Assembly (NCBI RefSeq): GCF_017308015.1
Contig: NZ_JAFKFW010000021.1
Coordinates: 1 to 64,000, forward strand
DNA: 64,000 bases
Source of the DNA: Allobosea sp.
GTDB lineage: Bacteria; Pseudomonadota; Alphaproteobacteria; Rhizobiales; Beijerinckiaceae
Reading direction: 5' to 3'
In this document: positions 56,838 to 64,000 of the stretch, piece by piece
Layout: each line of letters starts with the position of its first letter
Numbering within the stretch: the stretch's first letter is position 1
Position numbers and translations under genes: made by a program
The notes under the pieces: model-generated
What the model was told of the DNA's origin: nothing
The model's database searches: none
Seen by the model: the letters and a program-made list of their open reading frames with translations, nothing else

Positions 56838-57815
56838 TCACTTCCAGTTGAAGACCTGGATCATTGCGGGGGTCATGATGATGACGAACAACACCGGCAG
56901 GAAGAACACGATCATCGGGACGGTGAGTTTCGGCGGCAGCGCAGCCGCCTTCTTCTCGGCCGCCGACATGCGCTGGTCGCGGCTTTCCTGGGCCAGCACG
57001 CGCAAGGCGGTGCCGAGCGGCGTGCCGTAACGTTCGGCCTGGATCAGAGCCGTCGAGACCGATTTCACGCTTTCGAGGCCCGTCCGCAGCGCGAGATTTT
57101 CGTAGGCGATGCGCCGGTCGGTCAGATAGGAGAGCTCGGCCGTACACAGCGCGAACTCCTCCGCCAGCGGAACCGACTGGTTGCCGACCTCGCCGGCCAC
57201 CTTCCGGAAGGCGTGCTCGATCGACATGCCGGATTCCACGCAGATCAGCAGCAGATCGAGCGCGTCCGGAAAGGCCTGGCGCATCGAGGCCTGTCGTTTG
57301 CTGGCCTGGTTCGACAGGAAAATCTCCGGAGCCTTGATGCCGAGATAGGCGGCGCCGATGCCGATGGCGATCTTAATCGTGAAGCTCTGGCCGAAATCGT
57401 TGATGGCGAAGACGTAGAACAAGGTGAACAGGAACAGCCCGACAGGTGCGGCGAGACGGAAGAACAGGAAGGCGATTTCGGCCTGGGGGCCGCGATAGCC
57501 GGCCATTGCAAGCTGCTTCTTGGCGTTCTCCGTGCCGAGCCAGTCCCCGAGCTTGAAGCGCTCCACGATGCGCCGCATATAGGCTTTAGGCTCCTGCCGC
57601 AGCGAAACCTTCTCGTTCTGCCGGTTCAATCTCTCACGTTCGCGGGCGCGGATTTTTTCGCGCTCCGTGGCGACGTTCTTCATGCGCTTCTGGAGGTTGT
57701 TGCCCTCGGTCAGCGGGATCGCGATCGTCAGGACGGTCGCCGCCGCCGCAATGGCGGCCAGCAGCGCCAGCAGGAACTGCGGATTGGTGACACTGGTGGC
57801 GATCTGGGCAATCAT
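56838..57815 (-). CDS. tadC: Tad pilus inner-membrane platform protein TadC
   Basis: 325 residues with a T2SF (GspF-like) domain in the second half: FPDALDLLLICVESGMSIEHA (FPDALDLLLICVESGMSIE shown), ALCTAELSYLTDRRIAYENL, and three or four TM segments. ATG 57815 (MIAQIATSVTN) lies 8 bases after tadB. A longer leftward-reading frame to 59195 is an artefact of the GC-rich antisense sequence. TadB and TadC together form the platform the TadA ATPase acts on. Confidence 0.93.
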   Translation of the reverse strand: MIAQIATSVTNPQFLLALLAAIAAAATVLTIAIPLTEGNNLQKRMKNVATEREKIRARERERLNRQNEKVSLRQEPKAYMRRIVERFKLGDWLGTENAKKQLAMAGYRGPQAEIAFLFFRLAAPVGLFLFTLFYVFAINDFGQSFTIKIAIGIGAAYLGIKAPEIFLSNQASKRQASMRQAFPDALDLLLICVESGMSIEHAFRKVAGEVGNQSVPLAEEFALCTAELSYLTDRRIAYENLALRTGLESVKSVSTALIQAERYGTPLGTALRVLAQESRDQRMSAAEKKAAALPPKLTVPMIVFFLPVLFVIIMTPAMIQVFNWK

Positions 57816-57823
57816 GTTCGGTC

Positions 57824-58801
57824 TCAGATCTCGAAATTGATCATCTTGCGCATGATCAGAACGCCGATCAGCATCCACAGGCCGCTCGCGACCAGCGCGA
57901 CCTTGCCGACCTGAGTGATCCAGAGCAGCTCGATATATTTCGGTGTGGTCAGCCAGACGAGGATCGCCACAACCGGGGGCAGCGACCCGATGATCGCCGC
58001 AGAGGCCTTGGCCTCCATCGATACGGCCGCGATCTTGTCGCGCATTTTGCGGCGCTCGCGCAACACGCGCGACAGATTCCCGAGCGTCTCGGAGAGGTTG
58101 CCGCCGGTCTTCTGCTGGATGGCGATGACGATCCCGAAGAAGTTGGCCTCGGCGCAGGGCATGCGCTCGTGGAGCTTCACCGCCGCCTCCGCCAGCGGCA
58201 GGCCCAGCGCCTGCGACTCGATGATCATCCTGAATTCGCTCTTCACCGGCTCCACGGCTTCGTTGGCGATGATGCGCAGACAGTCGTTCACGGGCAGGCC
58301 CGCCTTGATGCCGCGCACGATGACGTCGAGCGCGTTGGGGAACTCGACCCCGAACTTCTTCAGGCGGTTGTTCTTGCAGCGTTTCAGGAACCAGGCAGGC
58401 ATGCCGAAGCCGCCGATGAAGAGGCCGGCCAAGCCGAGGATCCAGTTCCCGCTCGCGAGCCAGAGCAGGAGCCCGACCGCAATCGCGACCCCCGCGCTGA
58501 TCCCGTAATATTTCTTGGGGGTCCAGGCCAAACCGGCCTGGGCGATGCGCTGCTCGAGCGAGATCTTGTCGCGCGCATTCTCGCGATTCTCGATCTCCTT
58601 CAGGCTCTGCGCGATCTGGCCGCGCTTGTTGCGGGCCTGCGCCTCCCGGTCGATGCCGCGCACCGTGCTCGGCCCGGCGAACTCCTTGCGCCGCTTCTCC
58701 GCGCGCTTTTCGCCGCTGAGCGTCGGATAGAGCAGCGCATAGACCACGCCGCCGACGGCGAACATGGCCAGCAGGGCGACGGCGAGCGTGCTCATGTTCA
58801 T
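57824..58801 (-). CDS. tadB: Tad pilus inner-membrane platform protein TadB
   Basis: 325 residues, GspF-like domain with FPNALDVIVRGIKAGLPVNDC, EFRMIIESQALGLPLAEA and QQKTGGNLSETLGNLS (all hallmarks of TadB). TM segments lie near 5-25, 98-138, 268-285 and 293-315. It starts with Met-Asn-Met, so 58801 or 58795. The stop is 8 bases from tadC and the start 27 bases from cpaF. Confidence 0.93.
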   Translation of the reverse strand: MNMSTLAVALLAMFAVGGVVYALLYPTLSGEKRAEKRRKEFAGPSTVRGIDREAQARNKRGQIAQSLKEIENRENARDKISLEQRIAQAGLAWTPKKYYGISAGVAIAVGLLLWLASGNWILGLAGLFIGGFGMPAWFLKRCKNNRLKKFGVEFPNALDVIVRGIKAGLPVNDCLRIIANEAVEPVKSEFRMIIESQALGLPLAEAAVKLHERMPCAEANFFGIVIAIQQKTGGNLSETLGNLSRVLRERRKMRDKIAAVSMEAKASAAIIGSLPPVVAILVWLTTPKYIELLWITQVGKVALVASGLWMLIGVLIMRKMINFEI

Positions 58802-58828
58802 GCCCGGGATCCCCGCGAGAGCGTCCGG

Positions 58829-60277
58829 TCAGATGGCATTGCTGGTGCCTGCGTCTTCGAGCTGATCGAGGGCGGCGGCGAGGCGCTGGTCCTCGTTGAA
58901 ATAGCGCGCGCGCTCCCAGAAGCGCGGGCGCCCGACGCCGGTGGAACGGTGTCGGCCGATGAGCTTGCCGGCGGCGTCCTCGCCGACGATATCGTAGAGC
59001 ATCAGATCCTGGGTCGTGATCACCTCGCCCTCCATGCCCATCACTTCGGTGATGTGAGTGATCCGGCGCGATCCGTCGCGCAGGCGCTGGGCCTGGATGA
59101 TGACGTCGACCGAGGAGCAGATCATCTCGCGCAGCGTCTTGGAGGGCAGCGAGAAGCCGCCCATGGTGATCATCGATTCGATGCGGCTCAGGCACTCGCG
59201 GGGCGAGTTGGCGTGTAGCGTGCCCATCGAGCCGTCGTGACCGGTGTTCATCGCCTGGAGCAGGTCGAACGCCTCCGGTCCGCGCACCTCGCCGACGATG
59301 ATGCGCTCCGGGCGCATGCGCAGGCAGTTCTTGACGAGGTCGCGCATCGTCACCGCGCCCGTGCCTTCGAGGTTGGGGGGGCGGGTTTCGAGGCGCACCA
59401 CATGCGGCTGCTGGAGCTGGAGCTCGGCGGCGTCCTCGCAGGTGATGACGCGCTCGTCGTCGTCGATATAGTTGGTCAGGCAGTTGAGCAGCGTCGTCTT
59501 GCCGGAACCCGTTCCGCCCGAGATGACGATGTTGCAGCGGACGCGTCCGATGATCTTCAGGATCTCGGCGCCCGGGGGCGATATGGCGCCGAACTTGACG
59601 AGCTGGTCGAGCGTCAGCTTGTCCTTCTTGAACTTGCGGATGGTCAGCGCCGGGCCGTCGATGGCCAGCGGCGGCGCGATCACGTTGACGCGCGAGCCGT
59701 CGGCGAGGCGGGCGTCGCAGATCGGCGAGCTTTCGTCGACGCGCCGGCCGACCTGGCTGACGATGCGCTGGCAGATGTTCATCAGCTGCGCGTTGTCGCG
59801 GAAACGGATATTGGTGAGCTGGATCTTGCCTGCGGTTTCGATGAAGGTCCGCCCGGCGCCGTTGACCATGATATCGGCGATGTCGTCGCGGGCCAGCAGC
59901 GGTTCGAGCGGTCCGTAGCCCAGTACGTCGTTGCAGATGTCGTCGAGCAGCTCTTCCTGCTCGGCGATCGAGAGCACGACGTTCTTCAGCGAGATGATCT
60001 CGTTGATGATGTCGCGGATTTCCTCGCGTGCGGATTCGGCGTCGAGCTTCGCGAGCTGCGACAGATCGATGGCCTCGATCAGCGCCCCGAAGATCATGCT
60101 CTTCATCTGGTAATAGTCTTCGGAGCGCGGGGTCGTCTCGACCACCGGCGCGATCCTGCGTTCCTCGACGGGGGCCGCAGCGAGCTCGGGCTTGCGCGGC
60201 GCGGCCTGCACGGCCGCGGGGGCTCTCGCGTTCAGATTGGGCGCGTGACCTGCGCCTGCGGATCGCTTGCCGAACAT
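58829..60277 (-). CDS. cpaF: Tad/Flp pilus assembly ATPase CpaF/TadA
   Basis: 482-residue secretion ATPase of the PulE/VirB11 superfamily. Walker [13 protein letters not shown] at about 258-269, Asp box/Walker [21 protein letters not shown] in its neighbourhood, and [20 protein letters not shown]. It powers pilus assembly (and possibly retraction) at the inner membrane. The N-terminal 80 residues are Ala/Pro-rich. The start [10 protein letters not shown] follows an 80-base gap after cpaE. Confidence 0.96.
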   Translation of the reverse strand: MFGKRSAGAGHAPNLNARAPAAVQAAPRKPELAAAPVEERRIAPVVETTPRSEDYYQMKSMIFGALIEAIDLSQLAKLDAESAREEIRDIINEIISLKNVVLSIAEQEELLDDICNDVLGYGPLEPLLARDDIADIMVNGAGRTFIETAGKIQLTNIRFRDNAQLMNICQRIVSQVGRRVDESSPICDARLADGSRVNVIAPPLAIDGPALTIRKFKKDKLTLDQLVKFGAISPPGAEILKIIGRVRCNIVISGGTGSGKTTLLNCLTNYIDDDERVITCEDAAELQLQQPHVVRLETRPPNLEGTGAVTMRDLVKNCLRMRPERIIVGEVRGPEAFDLLQAMNTGHDGSMGTLHANSPRECLSRIESMITMGGFSLPSKTLREMICSSVDVIIQAQRLRDGSRRITHITEVMGMEGEVITTQDLMLYDIVGEDAAGKLIGRHRSTGVGRPRFWERARYFNEDQRLAAALDQLEDAGTSNAI

Positions 60278-60357
60278 CTCAACACTCTCCCGCCCGGCCC
60301 GGGCCGGTCTCTTGCCTGGCGTGCGGGCGTCTCCCCGTCATCGTCGGTCCCTGTTCA

Positions 60358-61623
60358 TCAAGAGGCCTTGCGGCGCTTCAGTTTCGCGACGAAAGGTTCA
60401 AGCAGGCTGCGCCGGCCGCGCTTGGCCTCGCCGCGCCCGGTCAGTGCGCTTGCGATCTGGGTGAAGGCCTCGGTCGCCTTGCTGCCGGCCTGCACCTCGG
60501 CGATCATCTGGCCGTTATTGGCGGCCGTGCCGAACAACTGGGCGTCGAACGGGATCGTGCTGAGCACGTCGATGCCGAGCGCCTTGGAGAACTCGGCCGC
60601 ATTGATCTCCGGCCGCTTGGGAACGCCGACGCGGTTGAGGACGAGCCGGGCGACGGCGTCGTTCGGCCGCGTGGCCCGCGACAGATCGACCAGGTTCTTG
60701 GCATTGCGCAGGGAGGCGAGCTCAGGTTCGGCGACGATGAGGATTTCGTCGGCGCCGAGCACCGTCCGTTTCACCCAGGCGCTCCACTGATGCGGCACGT
60801 CGAGGATGATGCAGGGCACGCTGGCGCGCAGCAATTCGAGAAGCTGCTCGAGCGCGTCCTCGTCGAGATCGACTGTCCGGTCCAGGATCGCAGGAGCGGC
60901 GAGCAGCGCAAGATTGTCGCTGCAGCGCGACAAAAGCCGGTCCAGCAGGTTGGAATCGAGGCGCTCCGGTGCGAACACCGCTTCCGCGATGCCTTGCGGC
61001 GGGTCCTGGTTGAAGTTGAGGCCGGCCGTGCCGAAAGCGATGTCGAGATCGACGATGACGGTGGAAGCGTCGAGATTGCGTGCGATCGCCCAGGAGACGT
61101 TGTGCGCGACGGTCGAGGCGCCGACGCCGCCCTTGGCGCCCATCACCGCGATGACGCGGCCGAGATTGCGGGCCTCCGGCGCGATGTAGAGCTCCGACAG
61201 CGTACGCAGCACGTCGAGCGGCTCGAGCGGCGCGATCAGGTATTCGCTGACGCCGCGGCGTATCAGGTCGCGATAGAGCTGGACGTCGTTGACATGCCCG
61301 ATCACGACGACCTTGGTGCCGGCATCGCAGCTTTCGGACAGGGATTCCAGGTGCGAGACCAGCGTCGCCGCATCGGCCACGGCTTCGAGCACGATGACGT
61401 TGGGCGTCGGGGCCGTGCGGAATGCCTCTACGGCTGCGGCCGGCCCGCCCATCTGGACGCGGGCATGAGCCTTGTCCATGCGCCGGTCGGCGACTGCGGC
61501 CTGCATGGTCGCGGCGACGGCCGGCGTTTCGCAGAAAGCCTGCAGCGTGATGCGCGGCAGCGGCGCGATGATCTCGTCGCCGGGCAGGTCGATCGCCGGA
61601 TTCTCGTGGGGCTCGGAGTGCAT
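60358..61623 (-). CDS. cpaE: Pilus assembly protein CpaE/TadZ (ParA-like ATPase)
   Basis: 421 residues. An N-terminal atypical receiver-like domain (about 25-140) precedes a MinD/ParA-type ATPase. AVMGAKGGVGASTVAHNVSW has the deviant Walker A (KGGVGAST), and VIVDLDIAFGTAGLNFNQD the second motif. It localises the pilus machinery, usually to a pole. Start 61623 shares one base with the cpaD stop (TGATG), so translation is coupled. A longer frame to 61881 runs through cpaD. Confidence 0.93.
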   Translation of the reverse strand: MHSEPHENPAIDLPGDEIIAPLPRITLQAFCETPAVAATMQAAVADRRMDKAHARVQMGGPAAAVEAFRTAPTPNVIVLEAVADAATLVSHLESLSESCDAGTKVVVIGHVNDVQLYRDLIRRGVSEYLIAPLEPLDVLRTLSELYIAPEARNLGRVIAVMGAKGGVGASTVAHNVSWAIARNLDASTVIVDLDIAFGTAGLNFNQDPPQGIAEAVFAPERLDSNLLDRLLSRCSDNLALLAAPAILDRTVDLDEDALEQLLELLRASVPCIILDVPHQWSAWVKRTVLGADEILIVAEPELASLRNAKNLVDLSRATRPNDAVARLVLNRVGVPKRPEINAAEFSKALGIDVLSTIPFDAQLFGTAANNGQMIAEVQAGSKATEAFTQIASALTGRGEAKRGRRSLLEPFVAKLKRRKAS

Positions 61624-62384
61624 CAGTTGCCTCCGACGGTCGAGTTGATCTGCGGTGTCTGCTGCCGGTACTGCGTCGAGGGGTCGCGACCCTCGCGGAT
61701 CTTGGTGATGGCGCCCATGCGCTTGACGATGTCGGGGCGGCCTTCGTCGCGCGAACGGACGAGGTCGAGCGGATCGGCGACCTGCGCGGCCAGCGTCGCC
61801 TGGGAGGAGCAGCCGAGATTCCAGTAGGGCGCGTTCGAGGAGGAGAACTTGAAATCGGAAGCGCCGATGTCGGACGGCCATTGCCCGCAGCGATGCGCCA
61901 CGCTCGCCTGGAGCGAGGCGAAGGTCAGGCGGATCGGCGAGGCCAGGCCCGGGTCCTGGACCGGGTAGCTGCGGACGCTGAGAACGCCGGGTGAGACGCC
62001 GCCGTGCGACAGTGCCGCGCGGATGCCGTTGAGCGTGTCGTGGGCGGCGCGGTCGCGGCGGTCGCCGGTCGGGACCTCGGCCACAAGGCCGCCCCGGCCC
62101 GAACGGCGGAATTCGCGGGCGAAGCTGGCGACATCCTCGGCCTGCCGGGCGTCGAGCCTGCCGCCGGAACGTCCGACGAAGACGTCGAGCGAGCGCGGTG
62201 CGTCGCGAAGCACGATCGGATGGCGTTCCCGCACGTCGTCCGGTCCGTAGGCGAGCGTTTCGCCCCCGGCCGTACGGTTGGCGCAGCCGCCGAGCAGGGC
62301 GCCGAGCGCCAGCAGGGCGGCGATCAGGCGCGGTCCTGTCGAGTCGATCCGGGAGGAAACCGTCATGGTCGGGCCATCCATCAT
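61623..62384 (-). CDS. cpaD: CpaD family pilus assembly lipoprotein
   Basis: 253 residues with lipobox LGALLGGC (Cys at about 35) after a hydrophobic helix. The body has RHPIVLRDAPRSLDVFVGRSGG near the N-terminus, which is the CpaD signature, and ASFAREFRRSGRGG. It sits in the outer membrane or periplasm with the CpaC secretin. The start is Met 62384 or 62366 (MTVSSR). It is 17 bases downstream of cpaC. Confidence 0.9.
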   Translation of the reverse strand: MMDGPTMTVSSRIDSTGPRLIAALLALGALLGGCANRTAGGETLAYGPDDVRERHPIVLRDAPRSLDVFVGRSGGRLDARQAEDVASFAREFRRSGRGGLVAEVPTGDRRDRAAHDTLNGIRAALSHGGVSPGVLSVRSYPVQDPGLASPIRLTFASLQASVAHRCGQWPSDIGASDFKFSSSNAPYWNLGCSSQATLAAQVADPLDLVRSRDEGRPDIVKRMGAITKIREGRDPSTQYRQQTPQINSTVGGN

Positions 62385-62401
62385 CGTTGTCGCTGGGGCG
62401 C

Positions 62402-63850
62402 TCAGTCGGCGATGAAGCCGACGCGGCCCTTGTAGGCCTGGGGAACCGGGCCGCCGCCGCTGCCGTAGATCTTGTTCAGGCGGCCGAGCAGGATCGCCTG
62501 CGAGTCATGGGTCTCGACGAAGCCGTCATCGGGCCGCTGGACCTCTGTCGGTTGCATCGGCTTGGCGATATAAGGGGTCACCGTGATCATCAGCTCGGTC
62601 TCCTCGCGCTGATAGTCGCGCGAGCGGAACAGCACGCCGATGATCGGCAGGTTCATCAGCCCGGGCAGGCCGTTGATCGAGGTCTTCGAGACACGCTGGA
62701 TCAGGCCGGCGGTTGCCAGCGTTCCGCCCGACGGCAACTCGACCGTCGTATCGGATTTGCGCACGCGGAAGGCGGGCACCGTGACGGTGGGCTGATTCCG
62801 ATCGCCCTGGAGCACGATCTGGTTTTCGAAGTCGAGCTCGGTGACCTCGGTCGCGATGCGCATGCTGATCTTGTTGGCCGAGAGCACGATCGGTGTGAAG
62901 TTCAGCGCGACGCCGATCGGCTTGTACTGGACGCCGAGCGAGCAGACGGCCTTGGCCGGGTCGCAGGTATAGCCGCTGGGAACCGGGATTTCACCGCCGG
63001 CCGTGAATTTCGCGCTTTCGCCGGATATTGCGGTCACCGTCGGCTCGGCCAGGACACGCGCCATACCGGCCCGTTCCAGGGCCCGAATGGTAATGTTCTT
63101 CTTCAACGGATCGCCGGATACGGAGGCTGCGATGGCGGTTGCCGAAAGGGCCTGCGGCGACAGCGAGAACGGGTTGTCGATCGTCGGGAAGACCGAGAAT
63201 TTGCCCAGATTCCATTCGCCGGTCGTGTTGATGCCGAGCTGCTTGATCGCCTTGCGCGACACCTCCGACACCATGACCTTTACCATCACCTGGTCGCGGT
63301 CCCGGATGGTCAGCGAGTTGATCACCGTCCCGGTTCGCCAGGAGGAGGCGCCGCCGACGAAGGCCTTGGCGATATCGACGGCCTGGGTCGCGTCAGAGGC
63401 GTTCGGCACCGTCCCGACGAGCAGGATCGAATCCCCCGCGGGCTTGATCTCGATCTGGGAGTTGGGCAGGGCCGTGCGCAAGGTCTGCCTGAGCACGTTG
63501 AGGTCACGCCCGACATTGATGTCGAGCGCGGTGATCTGCTGGCCGTCGCCATCCATCACGAACATCGAGGTGGAGCCGTCGGCGATGCCGATCACGAAGA
63601 GCTTGCGCGCCGTCCGGACCACCGCGTTGGCGACTTTCGGATTGGCGACGAAGACTTCCTTGGCGTCGCGCGGCAATTCGACGATCAGCGAACGGCCGAT
63701 CGAGAGGTCGAGCTTGCGGGAGATCGCGTTCTCGCTCGAGCCGACATTCAGGACCGGGGCCGGCCCGCTCCCGGTGGGCTGCGCGGCGGCGGTGCCGGCG
63801 GTCAGGGCGAGCGCGAGGGCCGTGGCCAGGCGGAGAGAGGATCTGATCAT
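62402..63850 (-). CDS. cpaC: Pilus secretin CpaC (RcpA family)
   Basis: 482-residue outer-membrane secretin. Signal peptide SLRLATALALALTAGTAAA. Pilus-specific N domain (LSIGRSLIVELPRDAKEVFV), BON-like domain VGTVPNASDATQAVDIAKAF, and the secretin core VPAFRVRKSDTTVELPSGGT and GLMNLPIIGVLFRSRDYQRE. It forms the pore through which the Flp pilus exits. ATG 63850 overlaps the cpaB stop (ATGA). Confidence 0.95.
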   Translation of the reverse strand: MIRSSLRLATALALALTAGTAAAQPTGSGPAPVLNVGSSENAISRKLDLSIGRSLIVELPRDAKEVFVANPKVANAVVRTARKLFVIGIADGSTSMFVMDGDGQQITALDINVGRDLNVLRQTLRTALPNSQIEIKPAGDSILLVGTVPNASDATQAVDIAKAFVGGASSWRTGTVINSLTIRDRDQVMVKVMVSEVSRKAIKQLGINTTGEWNLGKFSVFPTIDNPFSLSPQALSATAIAASVSGDPLKKNITIRALERAGMARVLAEPTVTAISGESAKFTAGGEIPVPSGYTCDPAKAVCSLGVQYKPIGVALNFTPIVLSANKISMRIATEVTELDFENQIVLQGDRNQPTVTVPAFRVRKSDTTVELPSGGTLATAGLIQRVSKTSINGLPGLMNLPIIGVLFRSRDYQREETELMITVTPYIAKPMQPTEVQRPDDGFVETHDSQAILLGRLNKIYGSGGGPVPQAYKGRVGFIAD

Positions 63851-64000
63851 GGCTTCACGCTCTTGGAAGTGACACCGTAGCGCACGAGCGTCAGGGAGTT
63901 GTCGGCTTGAGTCGGCGTCGTCTCGCCGGCATCCTTCAGGCTGCGCAGGGCCAGCGAGAGCGTGCCCTTTTTCTGGGCCTGGACGAGCCCCTCGACCTGC
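63847..64000 (-). CDS. cpaB: Flp pilus assembly protein CpaB, C-terminus only
   Basis: The frame entering from the right edge ends TGA 63847-63849, overlapping the cpaC start. The visible 50 residues include QVEGLVQAQKKGTLSLALRS and end LVRYGVTSKSVKP, matching the CpaB/RcpC C-terminal segment that follows the SAF domain. The N-terminal part and signal sequence lie outside the window. Confidence 0.85.
   Translation of the reverse strand, partial: QVEGLVQAQKKGTLSLALRSLKDAGETTPTQADNSLTLVRYGVTSKSVKP

Noticed and set aside
56838..59195. Continuous minus-strand frame joining tadC with sequence across tadB and cpaF
   Set aside because: TadB and CpaF are encoded in other frames here; only the last 325 codons (tadC) show family motifs.

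Overview
The window is GC-rich chromosomal DNA from an alphaproteobacterium, most likely Rhizobiales and perhaps Bosea-like. This rests on the divergent mutM / ubiE-ubiB arrangement, a cpa/tad pilus cluster, an alphaproteobacterial sigma-32 type dnaK promoter, GGAAC-N16/17-(C/G)GTT promoters of the general stress (EcfG) type, and dispersed hairpin repeats of the kind common in Rhizobiales. Genus is inference. About 60 protein genes are supported. No rRNA, tRNA, CRISPR array or prophage was seen. The only mobile DNA is the end of an insertion sequence at the left edge.

Layout. 1-150: transposase tail and IS end. 169-5066: mutM, ubiE, ubiB and AMP nucleosidase (amn). 5158-7152: an ArsR-type regulator behind a perfect 30-bp palindrome, followed by SRPBCC, DUF1579 and VOC proteins. 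7157-17441: a divergent catabolic and uptake locus built round a MarR regulator. One arm carries a peptide-type binding protein, an isoaspartyl peptidase, a ketopantoate-reductase-like enzyme and an SDR. The other carries a creatininase-family hydrolase, two permeases, a fused double ATPase and a polysaccharide-deacetylase/imidase-like hydrolase. It reads as one regulon for import and hydrolysis of an amide, imide or peptide-like compound.

17455-24243: an OmpA-family protein with a very long Pro/Ala linker, two small proteins, a TPP riboswitch with thiC-thiM, and an exported protein. 24386-29450: heat-shock promoter, dnaK, dnaJ, CsbD, an XRE regulator and a membrane protein. 29521-31722: phytase-like esterase. 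31731-35147: a methionine uptake operon (metN-metI-metQ) preceded by two undescribed small genes and a 22-codon leader peptide ending in Cys-Arg-Cys-Arg-Arg. 35273-36239: copper-related DUF2946-like protein and PCuAC chaperone. 36447-38191: DapA-like and FAH-family enzymes, each with the same hairpin element just upstream of its start.

38509-48127: cold-shock protein, Bcr/CflA exporter, GST, anchored protein, UPF0104-type membrane protein, Rossmann-like protein, an SbmA/YddA-like ABC protein with degenerate ATPase motifs, a stress-type small protein and the malic enzyme-phosphotransacetylase fusion. 48248-55640: LytS-type MCP, mutS, and an aminopeptidase-MarR-NlpC/P60 operon. 55771-64000: tadD facing the operon cpaB(partial)-cpaC-cpaD-cpaE-cpaF-tadB-tadC, separated by a palindrome with 26-bp perfect arms.

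The best candidates for undescribed biology are the methionine-operon leader peptide with its two small genes, the divergent MarR locus, the paired 5' hairpins at 37.4 and 38.2 kb, and the ArsR palindrome.
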